Of a stretch of DNA of 64,000 nucleotides, positions 23,709 to 36,441 are shown piece by piece (position 1 is the first letter of the stretch; each line of letters starts with the position of its first letter). The stretch is from the NCBI GenBank assembly GCA_037974665.1, contig CM075771.1:37928425-37992424 (forward strand), in the 5' to 3' direction. A model generated the notes under the pieces. That model saw only the letters and a list, made by a program, of their open reading frames with translations, had not been told where the DNA came from and did not search any database. A program made the translations under genes and the position numbers. The stretch comes from Ehretia macrophylla. Lineage: Eukaryota; Streptophyta; Magnoliopsida; Boraginales; Ehretiaceae.

Positions 23709-24265
23709 TTTTCATTTTTTTTTTGCCCTGGTTAGGGTTGCCAAGATGCATTATCCACCAAATCTCTAATATCAAATCCCACGGAACATTGGGCAAGACA
23801 ACTTCCCTTCACGTAGAGGCCGGGCCCGCAAACCGAGGGCGTAGGGGCTGTGACCATGTCCCCGTCGCACCGATGCCCGTAACTTTTGATTCGTAAGGAG
23901 TTACGCGGCGTACAACATACCGTTGCAAAGCTCTCTGAGAGCTCTACGACGGGGGCAGCCAGCTTACTCGCTGTGCCCATTTTTGGAGCCCAATATCGAA
24001 CATTTTCATCAGTTTCAGGCCACGTTTTCCTTTTGCACTATTTTTCCATCCCGGATCGTACGTCGTGAGCTGTAAAAAGGACGACAATCTGACTCGCGGG
24101 ATATCCGAGGGCCCTACAACGTGTCGATATCACGTCTTGCGAGGAAGCTTTGTTGTTGAAGCGAATGGGTTGTCGTTAAGCACATTGGGACTTTTGAATG
24201 GGCCATCTCTCTAGGCTGGGACTATGAACCGTTCACACATGTAGGAATTGTGCCCTCAACATGAC

Positions 24266-24342
24266 GGGTATGATCATACCAGCACTAATGCACCGGATCC
24301 AATCATGGGTGACCACTTGGGAAGTCCTCGTGTTGCACCCCC
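24266..24342 (+). pseudogene. Internally shortened 5S rRNA gene, array A copy 9
   Basis: 77 nt with the same internal join (CCAATCA to TGGGTGACC) and the same GGTATGATC start as the copy at 20929. The identical lesion and a shared downstream spacer (AAAAGTATGACAAC) show common descent. The A box and intermediate element are absent. Confidence 0.93.
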
Positions 24343-24898
24343 TTTTCAATTTTTTTTGCCCTGGTTAGGGTTGCCAAGATACTTTATCCACCAAATCTCT
24401 ATCACCGAATTGCACGGAACATTGGGCAAGACAACTTCGCTTCACGTAGAGACCGGGCCCGCAAACCGATGGCTTAGAGTTTGTGACCAGGTCTCCTTCG
24501 TTCCGGTGCCCATAACTTTTGTTCTATAAGGAGTTACGGAGCGCACAGCATACCGCTGCAAAGCTCTCTAAGAGCTCTACGACGGGGGCAGCTAGATTGC
24601 TCGCTGTGCCCATTTTTGGAGCTCAAAATCAAACGTTTTCATCAGTTTCAGGCCATTTTATTCTTTTGCTCTATTTTTCCTTCCTGGATCGTACGCCGTG
24701 AGCTATTAAAAGTATGACAACCTGAATCGCGGAACATTACAGGGCCCTACAACGTGTCGATATCATCTCTTGCGAGGATGCTGCGTTGTTGAAGCAGATG
24801 GGTTGTCGTTAAGCCCATTGAGCCTTTTGAATGGGCCATCTCTCTAGGCTGGGACTGTGAACCGTTAACACATATAGGAATTGTGCCCTCAACATGAC

Positions 24899-25018
24899 TG
24901 GTTCGATCATACCAGCACTAATGCACAGGATCCCATCAGAACTACGAAGTTAAGCATGCTTGGGCGAGAGTAGCACTAGGATTGGTGATACCCTGGGAAG
25001 TCCTCTTGTTGCACCCCC
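24899..25018 (+). rRNA. 5S rRNA gene, array A copy 10
   Basis: Full length but divergent: TGGTTCG start, CACAGG, AACTACG, AAGCATGC, AGTAGCACTA and GATTGGTGATACCC in the C-box region. Probably not functional. Confidence 0.93.
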
Positions 25019-25575
25019 TTTTCAATTTTTTTTGCCCTGGTTAGGGTTGCCAAGATACTTTATCCACCAAATCTCCATTACCGACTCCCACGGAACATTG
25101 GGCAAGACAACTTCGCTTCACGTAGAGGCCGGACCCGTAAACCGAGGGCATAGGGTTTGTGACCAGGTCCCCATCGCTCCGGTGCCCATAACTTTTGATC
25201 CGAAAGGAGTTACGTGGCGCACAACATACCGTTGCAAACCTCTCTCAGAGCTCTACGACGGGAGTAGCTAGCTTGCTCCCTGTGCCCCTTTTTGGAGCCC
25301 AAAATTGAACATTTTCATCAGTTTCAAGCCATTTTTCTTCTTTTGCTATGTTTTTTCATCCCGGATCGTACGTCGTGAGCAGTTAAAAGGACAACAACCT
25401 GACTCGCCGGACATCAGAGGACCCTACAACCTATCGATATCACGTCTTGCGAGGATGCTGCGTTGTTGAAGCGGATAGGTTGTCGTTAAGCCCATTGAGC
25501 CTTTTGAATGGGCCATCTCTCTAGGCTGGGACTGTGAACCGTTAACACATATAGGAATTGTGCCCTCAACATGAC

Positions 25576-25695
25576 TGGTGCGATCATACCAGCACTAATG
25601 CACAGGATCCCATCAGAACTACGAAGTTAAGCGTGCTTGGGCGAGAGTAGCACTAGGATGGGTGACCCCCTGGGAAGTCCTCGTGTTGCACTCCC
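25576..25695 (+). rRNA. 5S rRNA gene, array A copy 11
   Basis: Full length. It shares TGGT, CACAGG, AACTACG and AGTAGCACTA with copy 10, with a consensus C box. Confidence 0.95.
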
Positions 25696-26252
25696 TTTTC
25701 AATTTTTTTTGCCCTGGTTAGGGTTGCCAAGATACTTTATCCACCAAATCTCTATTACCGACTCCCACGGAACATTGGGCAAGACAACTTCGCTTCACGT
25801 ACAGGCCGGACCCGTAAACCGAGGGCATAGGGTTTGTGACCAGGTCCCCATCGCTCCGGTGCCCATAACTTTTGATCCGTGAGGAGTTACGCGGCTCACA
25901 ATATACCGTTGCAAAGCTCTCTGAGAGCTCTATGGCGGGGCAGCTAGCTTGCTCGCTGTGCCCATTTTTTGGAGCCCAAAATTTAATGTTTTCATAAGTT
26001 TCAGGCCACTTTTCTTCTTTTGCAATGTTTTTCGGTCCCGGATCATATATCGTGAGCTGTTAAAATGACGACAACTTGACTCGCGAGACATCAGAGGGCC
26101 CTACAACGTGACGATATCATGCCTTACGAGGATGCTGCATTGTTGAAGCGGATGGGTTGTCGTTAAGCCCATTGGGCCTTTTGAATGAGCCATCTCTCTA
26201 GGCTGGGACTGTGAACCGTTAACACATGTAGGAATTGTGCCCTCAACATGAC

Positions 26253-26372
26253 GGGTGCGATCATACTAGCACTAATGCACCGGATCGCATCAGAACTCCG
26301 AAGTTAAGCGTGCTTGGGCGAGAGTAGTACTTGGATGGGTGACCCCCTGGGAAGTCCTCGTGTTGCACCCCC
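26253..26372 (+). rRNA. 5S rRNA gene, array A copy 12
   Basis: Full length with ATACTAGC, GGATCGCATC and TACTTGG. The following spacer is of the second subtype and has an expanded T-run after the gene. Confidence 0.95.
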
Positions 26373-26934
26373 TTTTCATTTTTTTTTTTTGCACTGGTTA
26401 GGGTTGCCAAGATACATTATCCACCAAATCTCTAATATTGAATCCCACGGAACATTCGTCAAGACAACTTCCCTTCACGTAGAGGCCGGGCCCGCAAACT
26501 GAGGGCGTAGGGTTTGTGACCAGGTCTCCGTCGCTCCGATGCCCATAACTTTTAATCCGTAAGGAGTTACGCGGCGCACAACATACCGTTGCAAAGCTTT
26601 CTCTGAGAGCTCTACGACGGGGGCAGCCAACTTGCTCGCTGTGCCCATTTTTGGAGCCCAAAATCGAACATTTTCATCAGTTTCAGGCCAATTTTGTTCT
26701 TTTGCTCTATTTTTCTGTCCCGGATCGTACGTCGTGAGCTGTTAAAAGCACGACAACCTGACTCGCGGGACATCAGAGGGCCCTACAACATGTCGATATC
26801 ACGTCTTGCGAGGATGCTACGTTGTTGAAGCGGATGGGTTTTTGTTAAGCCAATTGGGCCTTTTGAATGGGCCATCTCTCTAGGCTGGGACAGTGAACCG
26901 TTAACACATATAAGAATTGTACCCTCAACATGAC

Positions 26935-27054
26935 GGGTGCGATCATACCAGCACTAATGCACCGGATCCCATCAGAACTCCAAAGTTAAGCTTGCTTGGG
27001 TGAGAGTAGTACTAGGATGGGTGACCCCTTGTGAAGTCCTCGTGTTGTACCCCC
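26935..27054 (+). rRNA. 5S rRNA gene, array A copy 13
   Basis: Full length with CCAAAG, AAGCTTGC, GGGTGAG and CCTTGTGAAG. Its spacer is about 20 bp short, losing the GACAACCTGACTCGC block near 27427. Confidence 0.94.
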
Positions 27055-27591
27055 TTTTAAATTTTTTTTGCCCTTGTTTGGGTTGCCAAGATACTTTTGC
27101 CACCAAATCTCTATTACCGAATCACATGCAACATTGGGCAAGACAACTTCGCTTCACGTAGAGGTCGGGCCCGCAAACCGAGGGCCTTGGGTTTGTGACC
27201 AGGTCTCCGTCGCTCCGGTGCCGATAACTTTTGATCCGTAAGGAGTTATGCGGCGCACAGCATACTGTTGTAAAGCTCTCTGAGAGCTCTACGATAGGGG
27301 CAGCTAGCTTGCTCACTGTGCCCCTTTTTGGAGACCAAAATCGAACATTTTCATCAATTTCAGGCCACTTTTCTTCTTTTACTCAGTTTTTTAATCCCGG
27401 ATCCTGCGTCGTGAGATGTTAAAAGGACATCAGAGGGCCCTACAACGTGTCGATATCATGTCTTGCGAGGATGCTGCGTTGTTGAAGCGGATGGGTTGTC
27501 GTTAAGCCCATTGAGCCTTTTGAATGGGCCATCTCTTTAGGCTGGGACTGTGAACCGTTAACACATATAGGAATTGTGCCCTCAACATGAC

Positions 27592-27711
27592 GGATGCGAT
27601 CATACCAGGACTAATGCAATGGATCCCATCAGAGCTCCAAAGTTAAGCGTGCTTGGGCGAGAGTAGTACTAGGATCGGTGACCCCCTGGGAAGTCCTTGT
27701 GTTGCACCCCC
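27592..27711 (+). rRNA. 5S rRNA gene, array A copy 14
   Basis: Full length. Starts GGATGCG, the form commonest in other plants, and carries AGGACT, GCAATGG, GAGCTCCAAAG and GGATCGGTG. Confidence 0.94.
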
Positions 27712-28266
27712 TTTGCATTTTTTTTTGCCCTGGTTAGGGTTGCCAAGATAAATTATCCACCAAATCTCTAATATCGAATGCCACGGAACATTGGGCAAGA
27801 CAACTTCCCTTCCGTAGAGGCCGGGCCCACAACCGAGGGTGTAGGTTTTGTGACCAGGTCTCCGTAGCTCCGATGCCCACAACTTTTGATCCGTAAGGAG
27901 TTACGCAGCGCACAGCATACCGTTGCAAAGGTCTCTGAGAGCTCTACAACAGGGGCAGCTAGCTTGCTCGCTGTGCCCATTTTTGGTGCCCAAAATCGAA
28001 CATTTTCAACAGTTTCAAGCAACTTTTGTTCTTTTACTCTATTTTTCCGTTACGAATCGTACGTCGTGAGCTGTTAAAAGGACGACAACCTGACTCGTGG
28101 GACATTAGAGGGCCTTACAACGTGTCGATATCCCGTCTTGCAAGGATGCTGCGTTGTTGAAGCGGATGGGTTTTCGTTAAGCCCATTGGGCCTTTTGAAT
28201 GGGCCATCTCTCTAGGCTGGGACTGTGAACCGTTAACACATATAGGAATTGTGCATTCAACATGAC

Positions 28267-28386
28267 GGGTACGATCATACGAGCACTAATGCACGGAATC
28301 CCATCAGAACTCCGAAGTTAAGCGTGCTTGGGCGAGAGTAGTTCTAGGATGGGTCACCCCCTGTGAAGTCCTCGTGTTGCACACGC
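28267..28386 (+). rRNA. 5S rRNA gene, array A copy 15
   Basis: Full length with ATACGAGC, CACGGAATCC, AGTTCTAGG, GGGTCACC in the C box and an ACACGC end. Several changes lie in the internal promoter. Confidence 0.93.
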
Positions 28387-28943
28387 TGTTCAATTTTTTT
28401 TGCCCTGGTTTGGGTTGACAATATACTTTATCCACCAAATCTCTATTACCGGATCCTACGGAACATTAGGCAAGACAACTTCGCTTCACGTAGAGGCTGG
28501 GCTCGCAAACCGAGGGCATAGGGTTTGTGACCAGGTCTCCGAAGCTCCGGTGCCAATAACTTTTGATCCGTAAGAAGTTACGCGGCGCACAACATACCGT
28601 TGGAAAGATCTCAGAGAGCTCTGCGACGGGGGCTACTAGCTTGCTCCCTGTGCCCCATTTTGGAAGCCAAAATCGAACATTTTCATTAGTTTCAAGCCAT
28701 TTTTCTTTTTTTGCTCTATTTTTCTGTTCCGAATCGTACGTCGTGAGCTGTTAAAAGGATGACAACCTGACTCGCCGGACATTAGAGGGCCCTACAATGT
28801 GTTGATATAACGTCTTCCGAGGATGCTGCGTTATTGAAGCCGATGGGTTGTCGTTAAGCCCATTGAGCCATTTGAATGGGCTATCTCTCTAGGCTGGGAC
28901 TGTGAACCGTTAACACATATAGGAATTGTGCCCTCAACATGAC

Positions 28944-29063
28944 GGATGCGATCATACCAGCACTAATGCACCGGATCCCATCAGAACTCCGAAGTTAAAT
29001 ATGCTTGGGCAAGAGTAGTACTAGGATGGGTGACCCCTTGGGAAGTCCTCGTGTTGCACCCCC
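28944..29063 (+). rRNA. 5S rRNA gene, array A copy 16
   Basis: Full length. GGATGCG start, AAATATGC in the A box and GCAAGAG; consensus 3' end. Confidence 0.95.
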
Positions 29064-29620
29064 TTTTCAATTTTTTTTGCCCTGGTTAGGGTTGCCAAGA
29101 TACTTTATCCACCAAATCTCTATTACCGAATCCCACGGAACATTGGGCAAGACAACTTCGCTTCACGTAGATGCCGGGCCCGTAAACCAAGGGTGTAGGG
29201 TTTGTAACCTGGTCCCCATTGCTCCTATGCCCATAACTTTTGATCCGTGAAGAGTTACGCGGCGCGCAGTATAACGTTGCAAAGCTCTCTGAGAGCTCTT
29301 TGACGGGGGTAGCCAGCTTGCTCGCTGTGCCCATTTTTTGAAGCCCAAAATCGAACGTTTTCATCAGTTTCAGGCCACTTTTCTACTTTTGCTCTATTTT
29401 TTCGTCCCGGATCGAATATCGGGAGCTGTTAAAAGGATGACAACCTGACTCGCTGGACATCAGAAGGCCCTACAATGTGTTGATACGTGCCTTACGAGGA
29501 TGGGGTATCGTTGAAGCGGATAGGTTGTCGTTAAGCCCATTGGGCCTTTTGAATGGTCCATCTCTCTAGGCTGGGACTGTGAACCGTTAACACATATAGG
29601 AATTGTGTCCTCAACATGAC

Positions 29621-29740
29621 GGGTGCGATTATACAAGCACTAATGCACCGGATCCCATCAGAATTCCGAAGTTAAGCGTGCTTGGGCAAGAGTAGTACTA
29701 GGATGGGTCACCCCCTGTGAAGTCCTCATGTTGCCCTCGC
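29621..29740 (+). rRNA. 5S rRNA gene, array A copy 17
   Basis: Full length with GATTATACAAGC, AATTCCG, GCAAGAG, GGGTCACC and an irregular end (CTCATGTTGCCCTCGC). Confidence 0.93.
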
Positions 29741-30297
29741 TTTTCAATTTTTTTTGGCCTGGTTTGGGTTGACAAGATACTTTATCCACCAAATCTCTAT
29801 TACCGAATCTCACGGAATATTGGGCAAGACAACTTCGCTTCACGTAGAGGTCGGGCTCGCAAACCGATGGCGTAAGGTTTGTGACCAAGTCTCCGTCGCT
29901 CCGGTGCCCGTATATTTTGATCCGTAAGGAGTTACGCGGCGCACAGCATACCGTTGCAAAGGTCTCTGAGAGCTCTACGACGGGGGCAGCTAGCTTGCTC
30001 CCTGTGCCCATTTTTGGAGCCCAAAATCGAACATTTTCAACAGTTTCAGGCCACTTTTCATCTTTTGCTCTGTTTTTCCGTCCCGGATCGTACGTCGTGA
30101 GCTGTTAAAAGGACGACAACCTGACTCGCTGGACATTAGAGGGCCCTACAACGTGTCGATATCACGTCTTGCGAGGAGGCTGCGTTGTTGAAGCTGATGG
30201 GTTGACATTAAGCCCATTGAGCCTTTTGAATGGGCCATCTCTCTAGGCTGGGACTGTGAACCGTTAACACATATAGGAATTGTGCTCTCAACATGAT

Positions 30298-30416
30298 GGG
30301 TGCGATCATACCAGCACTAATGCACCAGATCCCATCAGAACTCCGAAGTTAAGCGTGCTTGGGTGAGAGTAGTACAAGGATGGTTTCCCCCTGGGAAGTC
30401 CTCGTGTTGCACCCCC
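30298..30416 (+). rRNA. 5S rRNA gene, array A copy 18
   Basis: One base shorter than most, with TGGTTTCCCCC replacing the C-box GGGTGACC, plus CACCAGATC and TACAAGG. Likely impaired; a second-subtype spacer follows. Confidence 0.92.
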
Positions 30417-30972
30417 TTTTCATTTTTTTTCCCTGGTTAGGGTTGCCAAGTTACATTATCCACCAAATCTCTAATATCGAATCCCACAGAACATTGGGCA
30501 AGACAACTTCCCTTCACGTAGAGCCCGGGCCCGCAAACTGAGGGCGTAGGGTTTTTGACCAGGTCTCCGTCGCTCCGATGCCCATAACTTTTGATCCGTA
30601 AGGCGTTACGCAGCGCACAGCATACCGTTGCAAAGCTTTCTCTGAGAGCTCTACGACGGGGGTAGCCAGCTTGCTCGCTCTACCCATTTTTGGAGACCAA
30701 AATCGGACATTTTCATCAGTTTCAGGCCACTTTTGTTCTTTTGCTCTGTTTTTCGTCCCGAATCGTACGTCGTGAGCTGTTAAAAGGACGACAACCTGAC
30801 TCGCCGGACATCAGAGGGCCCTACAATGTGTCGATATCACGTCTTGCGAGGATGCTGCGTTGTTGACGCCGATGGGTTGTCGTTAACCCCATTGAGCCTT
30901 TTGAAAGGGCCATCTCTCTACGCTGGGACTGTGAACCGTTAACACATATAGGAATTGTGCCTTCAACATGAC

Positions 30973-31091
30973 GGGTGCGATCATACCAGCACTAATGCAC
31001 TGGATCCCATCAGAGCTCCGAAGTTAAGCGTGATTGGGCGAGAGTAGTACTAGGATGGGTGACCCCTAGGAAGTCCTCGTGTTGCACCCGC
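30973..31091 (+). rRNA. 5S rRNA gene, array A copy 19
   Basis: 119 nt with CACTGG, GAGCTCCG, GTGATTGG and GACCCCTAGG. Confidence 0.94.
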
Positions 31092-31648
31092 TTTTCAATT
31101 TTTTTTGCCTTGGTTTGGATTGCCAAGATACTTTATCCACCAAATCTCTATTACCGAATCCCACGGAACATTGGGCAAGACAACTTCGATTCATGTAGAG
31201 GCCGGGCCCGCAAACCGAGGGCGTAGGGTTTGTGACCAGGTCTCTATCGCTCCGATGCCCATAACTTTTGATTCGTAAGGAGTTACGCGGCGCACGGCAT
31301 ACCGTTGGAAAGCTCTTTGAGAGCTCTACGACGGGGGCAGCCAACTTGGTCGCTTTGCCGATTTTTGGAGCCCAAAATCGATCATTTTCATTAGTTTCAG
31401 GCCACTTTTGTTCTTTTGCTCTATTTTTCCGTCCCGGATCATACGTCCTGAGCTGTTAAAAGGACAACAACCTGACTCGCTGGACATAAGAGGGCCTTAC
31501 AATGTGTCGATATCACGTCTTGCGAGGATGCTGTGTTATTGAAGCGGATGGGTTTTCGTTAAGCCCATTGGGCCTTTTGAATGGGCCATCTCTCTAGGCT
31601 GGGACTGTGAACCGTCAACACATATAGGAATTGTGCCCTCAACATGAC

Positions 31649-31768
31649 GGGTGCGATCATACGAGCACTAATGCACCGGATCCCATCAGAACTCCGAAGT
31701 TATGCGTGCTTGGGCGAGAGTAGTACTAGGATGGGTCACCCCCAGTGAAGTCCTCGTGTTGCACCCGC
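31649..31768 (+). rRNA. 5S rRNA gene, array A copy 20
   Basis: Full length with ATACGAGC, GTTATGCG, GGGTCACCCCCAG and a CACCCGC end. Its spacer is about 18 bp short near 32000. Confidence 0.94.
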
Positions 31769-32307
31769 TTTTCAATTTTTTTTGCCTTGGTTTGGGTTGA
31801 CAAGATACTTTATCTACCAAATCTCTATTACCGAATCCCACGGAACATTGAGCAAGACAACTTCGCTTCACGTAGAGGCCGGGCTCACTAACCGAGGGCG
31901 TAGGGTTTGTGACCAAGTCTCCGTCGCTCCGGTACCCATAAATTTTGATCCGTAAGGAGTTACGCGGCGCACAGCATACTGTTGCAAAGCACTCTGAGAG
32001 CTAGCTTGCCGCTGTGCCCCTTTTTGGAGCCCAAAATCGAACATTTTCATCAGTTTCAGGCGACTTTTCTTCTTTTGCTCAGTTTTTTCATCCCGGATCG
32101 TATGTCGTGAGATGTTAAAAGGACGACAACCTGACTCGCCGGACATCAGAGGGCCCTACAACGTGTCGATATCACGTCTTGCGAGGATGCTGCATTGTTG
32201 AAGCCGATGGGTTGTCGTTAAGCCCACTGAGCCTTTTGAATGGGCCTTCTCTCTAGGCTGGGACTGTGAACCGTTAACACATATAGGAATCGTGCCTTCA
32301 ACAGGAT

Positions 32308-32427
32308 GGGTGCGATCATACCAGCACTAATGCACTGGATCCCATCAGAGCTCCGAAGTTAAGCGTGCTTTGCCGAGAGTAGTACTAGGATGGGTGACCC
32401 CCTGGGAAGTCCTCGTGTTGCACCCCC
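32308..32427 (+). rRNA. 5S rRNA gene, array A copy 21
   Basis: Full length with CACTGG, GAGCTCC and GCTTTGCCGAG. The upstream flank reads CAGGAT instead of CATGAC, so the base at -1 is T rather than C. A second-subtype spacer follows. Confidence 0.94.
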
Positions 32428-32983
32428 TTTTCATTTTTTTTTGCCCTGGTTAGGGTTGCCAAATTACATTATCCACCAAATCTCTAATATCGAATCCCAC
32501 GGAACATTGTGCAAGACAACTTCCCTTCCGTAGAGGCCGGGCCTGCGAACCGAGGGCGTAGGGTTTGTGACCAGGTCTCCGTCGCTCCGATGCCGATAAC
32601 TTTTGATTCGTAAGGAGTTACGCAGCGCACAGCATACCGTTGCAAAGCTCTTTGAGAGCTCTACAACAGGGGCAGCTAGCTTGCTCGTTGTGCCCATTTT
32701 TGGAGCCCAAAATTGAACATTTTCATAAGTTTCAGGCCACTTTTGTTCTTTTGCTCTATTTTTCTATCCTGGATCTTACGTCGTGAGCTGTTAAAAGGAC
32801 GACAACCTGACTCACGGGACATCAGAGGGCCCTACAACGTGTCGATATCACGTCCTGCGAGGATGCTGCGTTGTTGAAGCGGATGGGTTTTTGTTAAGCC
32901 AATTGGGCCTTTTGAATGGGCCATCTCTCTAGGCTGGGACTGTGAACCGTTAACACATATAGAAATTGTGCCCTCAACATGAC

Positions 32984-33103
32984 GGGTGCGATCATACCAG
33001 CACTAATGCACCGGATCCCATCAGAACTCCGAATTTAACCGTGCTTGGGCGAGAGTAGTACTAGGATGGGTGACCCCTTGTGAAGTCCTCGTGTTGCACC
33101 CCC
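32984..33103 (+). rRNA. 5S rRNA gene, array A copy 22
   Basis: Full length with GAATTTAACCG in the A-box region and CCTTGTGAAG. Confidence 0.95.
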
Positions 33104-33660
33104 TTTTCAATTTTTTTTGCCCTGGTTTGGGTTACCAAGATACTTTATCCACCAAATCTCTATTACCAAATCCCACGGAACATTGGGCAGGACAACTTCA
33201 CTTAACGTAGAGGTCAGGTCCGCAAACCGAGGGCGTAGTGTTTGTGACCAGGTCTCCGTCGCTCCGATGCCGATAACTTTTGATCCGTAAGGAGTTACGT
33301 GGCACACAGCATACTGTTGCAAAGCTCTCTGAGAGCTCTACGACGGGGGCAGCTAGCTTGCACGCTGTGCCCCTTTTTGGAGCCCAAAATCGAACATTTT
33401 CATCAGTTTCAGGCCACTTTTGTTCTTTTGCTCTATTTTTCTGTACCGGATCGTACGTCGTGAGCTGTTAAAACGACGACAACCTGAGTCACGGGACATC
33501 AGAGGGCCCTACAACGTGTCGATATCACGTCCTGCGAGGATGCTGCATTGTTGAAGCGGATGGGTTTTTGTTAAGCCAATTGGGCCTTTTGAATGGGCCA
33601 TCTATCTAGGCTGGGACTGTGAACCGTTAACACATATTGGAATTGTGCCCTCAACATGAC

Positions 33661-33780
33661 GGGTGCGATCATTCCAGCACTAATTTACCGGATCCCATCA
33701 GAACTCCGAAGTTAAGCGTGCTTGGGCGAGAGTAGTACTAGGATGGGTGACCCCTTGTGAAGTCCTCGTGTTGCACCCCC
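33661..33780 (+). rRNA. 5S rRNA gene, array A copy 23
   Basis: Full length with ATTCCAGC, AATTTACC and CCTTGTGAAG. About 43 bp, including the AGCTCTCTGAGAGCT palindrome, are missing from its spacer near 33990. Confidence 0.95.
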
Positions 33781-34294
33781 TTTTCAATTTTTTTTGCCCT
33801 GGTTTATGTTGCCAAGATACTTTATCCCCCAAATCTCTATTACCGAATCCCACGGAACATTGGGCAGGAGAACTTCACTTAACGTAGAGGTCGGGCCCGC
33901 AAACCGAGGGCGTAGTGTTTATGACCAGATCTCCGTCTCTCCGATGCCCATAACTTTTGATCCGTAAGGAGTTACGTGGCGCACAGCATACTTGCTCTCT
34001 GTGCCCCTTTTTGGAGCCCAAAATCAAACATTTTCATTAGTTTGAGGCCACTTTTCTTCCTTTGCTCGGTTTTTTCATTCCATATCGTACGTCGTGAGCT
34101 GTTAAAAGGACGACAACCTGACTCGCCGGACATCAGAGGGCCCTACAATGTGTCGATATTACGTCTTGCGAGGATGCTGCGTTGTTGAAGCCGATGGGTT
34201 GTCGTTAAGCCCATTTAGCCTTTTGAATGGGCCATCTCTCTAGGCTGGGACTGTGAACCGTTAACACATATAGGAATTGTGCCTTCAACATGAT

Positions 34295-34413
34295 GGGTGT
34301 GATCATACCAGCACTAATGCACTGGATCCCATCAGAGCTTCGAAGGTAAGCGTGCTTTGGCGAGAGTAGTACTAGGATGGGTAACCCCTGGGAAGTCCTC
34401 GTATTGCACCCCC
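34295..34413 (+). rRNA. 5S rRNA gene, array A copy 24
   Basis: 119 nt with GGGTGTG, CACTGG, GAGCTTCGAAGGTAAG, GGTAACCCC and CGTATTGC. A second-subtype spacer follows. Confidence 0.93.
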
Positions 34414-34969
34414 TTTTCATTTTTTTTTGCCCTGGTTAGGGTTGCCAAGATACATTATCCACCAAATCTCTAATATCGAATCCCACGGAACAATGGGAAA
34501 GACAACTTCCCTTCCGAAGAGGCCGGGCCCGCGAACCGAGGCCGTAGGGTTTGTGACCAGGTCTCCGTCGCTCCGATGCCCATAACTTTTGATCCGTAAG
34601 GAGTTACGCAGCGCACAGCATACCGTTGCAAAGCCCTTTGATTGCTCTACAACAGGGGCAGCAAACTTGCTCGCTGTGCCCATTTTTGGAGCCCAAAATC
34701 GAACATTTTCATCAATTTCAGGCAACTTTTGTTCTTTTACTCTATTTTTTCGTCCTGGATCATACGTCGTGAGCTGTTAAAAGGACGACAACCTGACTCG
34801 CCAGACATCCGAGGGCCCTACAATGTGTCGATATCACGTCCTGCGAGGATGCTGCGTTGTTGAAGCGGATGGGTTTTCGTTAAGCCCCTTGGGCCTTTTG
34901 AATGGACCATCTCTCTAGGCTGGGACTGTGAACCGTTAACACATATAGGAATTGTGCCCTCAACATGAC

Positions 34970-35089
34970 GGGTGCGATCATACCAGCACTAATGTACCGG
35001 ATCCTATCAGAACTCCGAAGTTAAGCGTGCTTGGGCGAGAGTAGTAGTAGGATGGGTCACCCCTTGTGAAGTCCTCGTGTTGCACCCGC
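34970..35089 (+). rRNA. 5S rRNA gene, array A copy 25
   Basis: Full length with AATGTACC, GGATCCTATC, GTAGTAGTAGG, GGGTCACC and CACCCGC. Confidence 0.94.
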
Positions 35090-35646
35090 TTTTCAATTTT
35101 TTTTGCCCTGGTTTGGGTTGACAAGATACTTTATCCACCAAATCTCTATTACCGAATCCCACTGAATATTGGGCAGGACAACTTCGCTTCACGTAGAGGC
35201 CGGGCTCGCAAACCGAGGGCGTAGGGTTAGTGACCAAGTCTCCGTCTCTCCGGTGCCCTTAAATTTTGATCCATAAGGAGTTACGCGGTGCACAGCATAC
35301 CGTTGCAAAGGTCTCTGAGAGCTCTATGACGGGGGCAGCTAGCTTGCTCCCTGTGCCACTATTTGGAGCCCAAAATCGAACGTTTTCATCAGTTTCAGTC
35401 CACTTTTCTTCTTTTGCTCTGTTTTTCCGTCTCGGATCGTACGTTGTGAGCTGTTAAAAGGACAACAACCTGACTCGCGGGACATCGGAGGGCCCTACAA
35501 CATGTCGCTATCACGTCTTGCGAGGATGCTGTGTTGTTGAAAAGGATGGGTTTTCGTTAAGCCCATTGGGCCTTTTGAATGGGCCATCTCTCTAGGCTGG
35601 GACTATGAACCGTTAACACATATAAGAATTGTGCCCTCAACATGAC

Positions 35647-35766
35647 GGGTGCAATCATACCAGCACTAATGCACCGGATCCCATCAGAGCTCCGAAGTTA
35701 AGCGTGCTTGGGCGAGAGTAGTACTAGGATGGGTGACGCCCTGTGAAGTCCTCGTGTTGCACCCAC
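35647..35766 (+). rRNA. 5S rRNA gene, array A copy 26
   Basis: Full length with GGGTGCAATC, GAGCTCC and GTGACGCCCTGTG. Confidence 0.95.
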
Positions 35767-36321
35767 TTTTCAATTTTTTTTCCCTGGTTTGGGTTGCCAA
35801 GATACTTTATCCACCAAATCTCTATTACCGAATCCCACGGAACATTGGGCAACACAACTTCGCTTCACGTAGAGGCCGGGCCAGCAAACCGAGGGTGTAG
35901 GGTTTGTGACTAGGTCTCCGTCGCTCCGGTGCCGATAACTTTTGATCCGTAAGGAGTTACGCGGCGTACAGCATACCGTTGCAAATCTCTCTGAGAGCTC
36001 TATGACGGGGGCAGCTATCTTGCTCCTTATGCCACTTTTTGGAGCCCAAAATCGAACATTTTCATCAGTTTCAGGCCACTTTTCTTCTTTTGCTATATTT
36101 TTCCATCTCGGATCGTACGTCGTGAGCTGTTAAAAGGACGACAACCTGAATCGCCGGACATCAGAGGGCCCAACAATGTGTCGATATCACGTCTTGCGAG
36201 GATGCTACATTGTTGAAGCCAATGGGTTATCGTTAAGCCCATTAAGCCTTTTGAATGGCCATCTCTCTAGGCTGGGATTGTGTACCGTTAACACATATAG
36301 GAATTGTGCCATCAACATGAC

Positions 36322-36441
36322 GGGTGCGATCATACCAGCACTAATGCACCGGATCCCATCAGAACTCCGAAGTTAAGTGTGCTTGGGCGAGAGTAGTACT
36401 AGGATGGGTGACCCCCTGGGAATTCCTCGTGTTTTACCCCC
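36322..36441 (+). rRNA. 5S rRNA gene, array A copy 27
   Basis: Full length with AAGTGTGC and GGGAATTCCTC, the latter shared with copy 32. First unit of a multi-unit group that recurs at 39661 and across the second retroelement. Confidence 0.95.
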
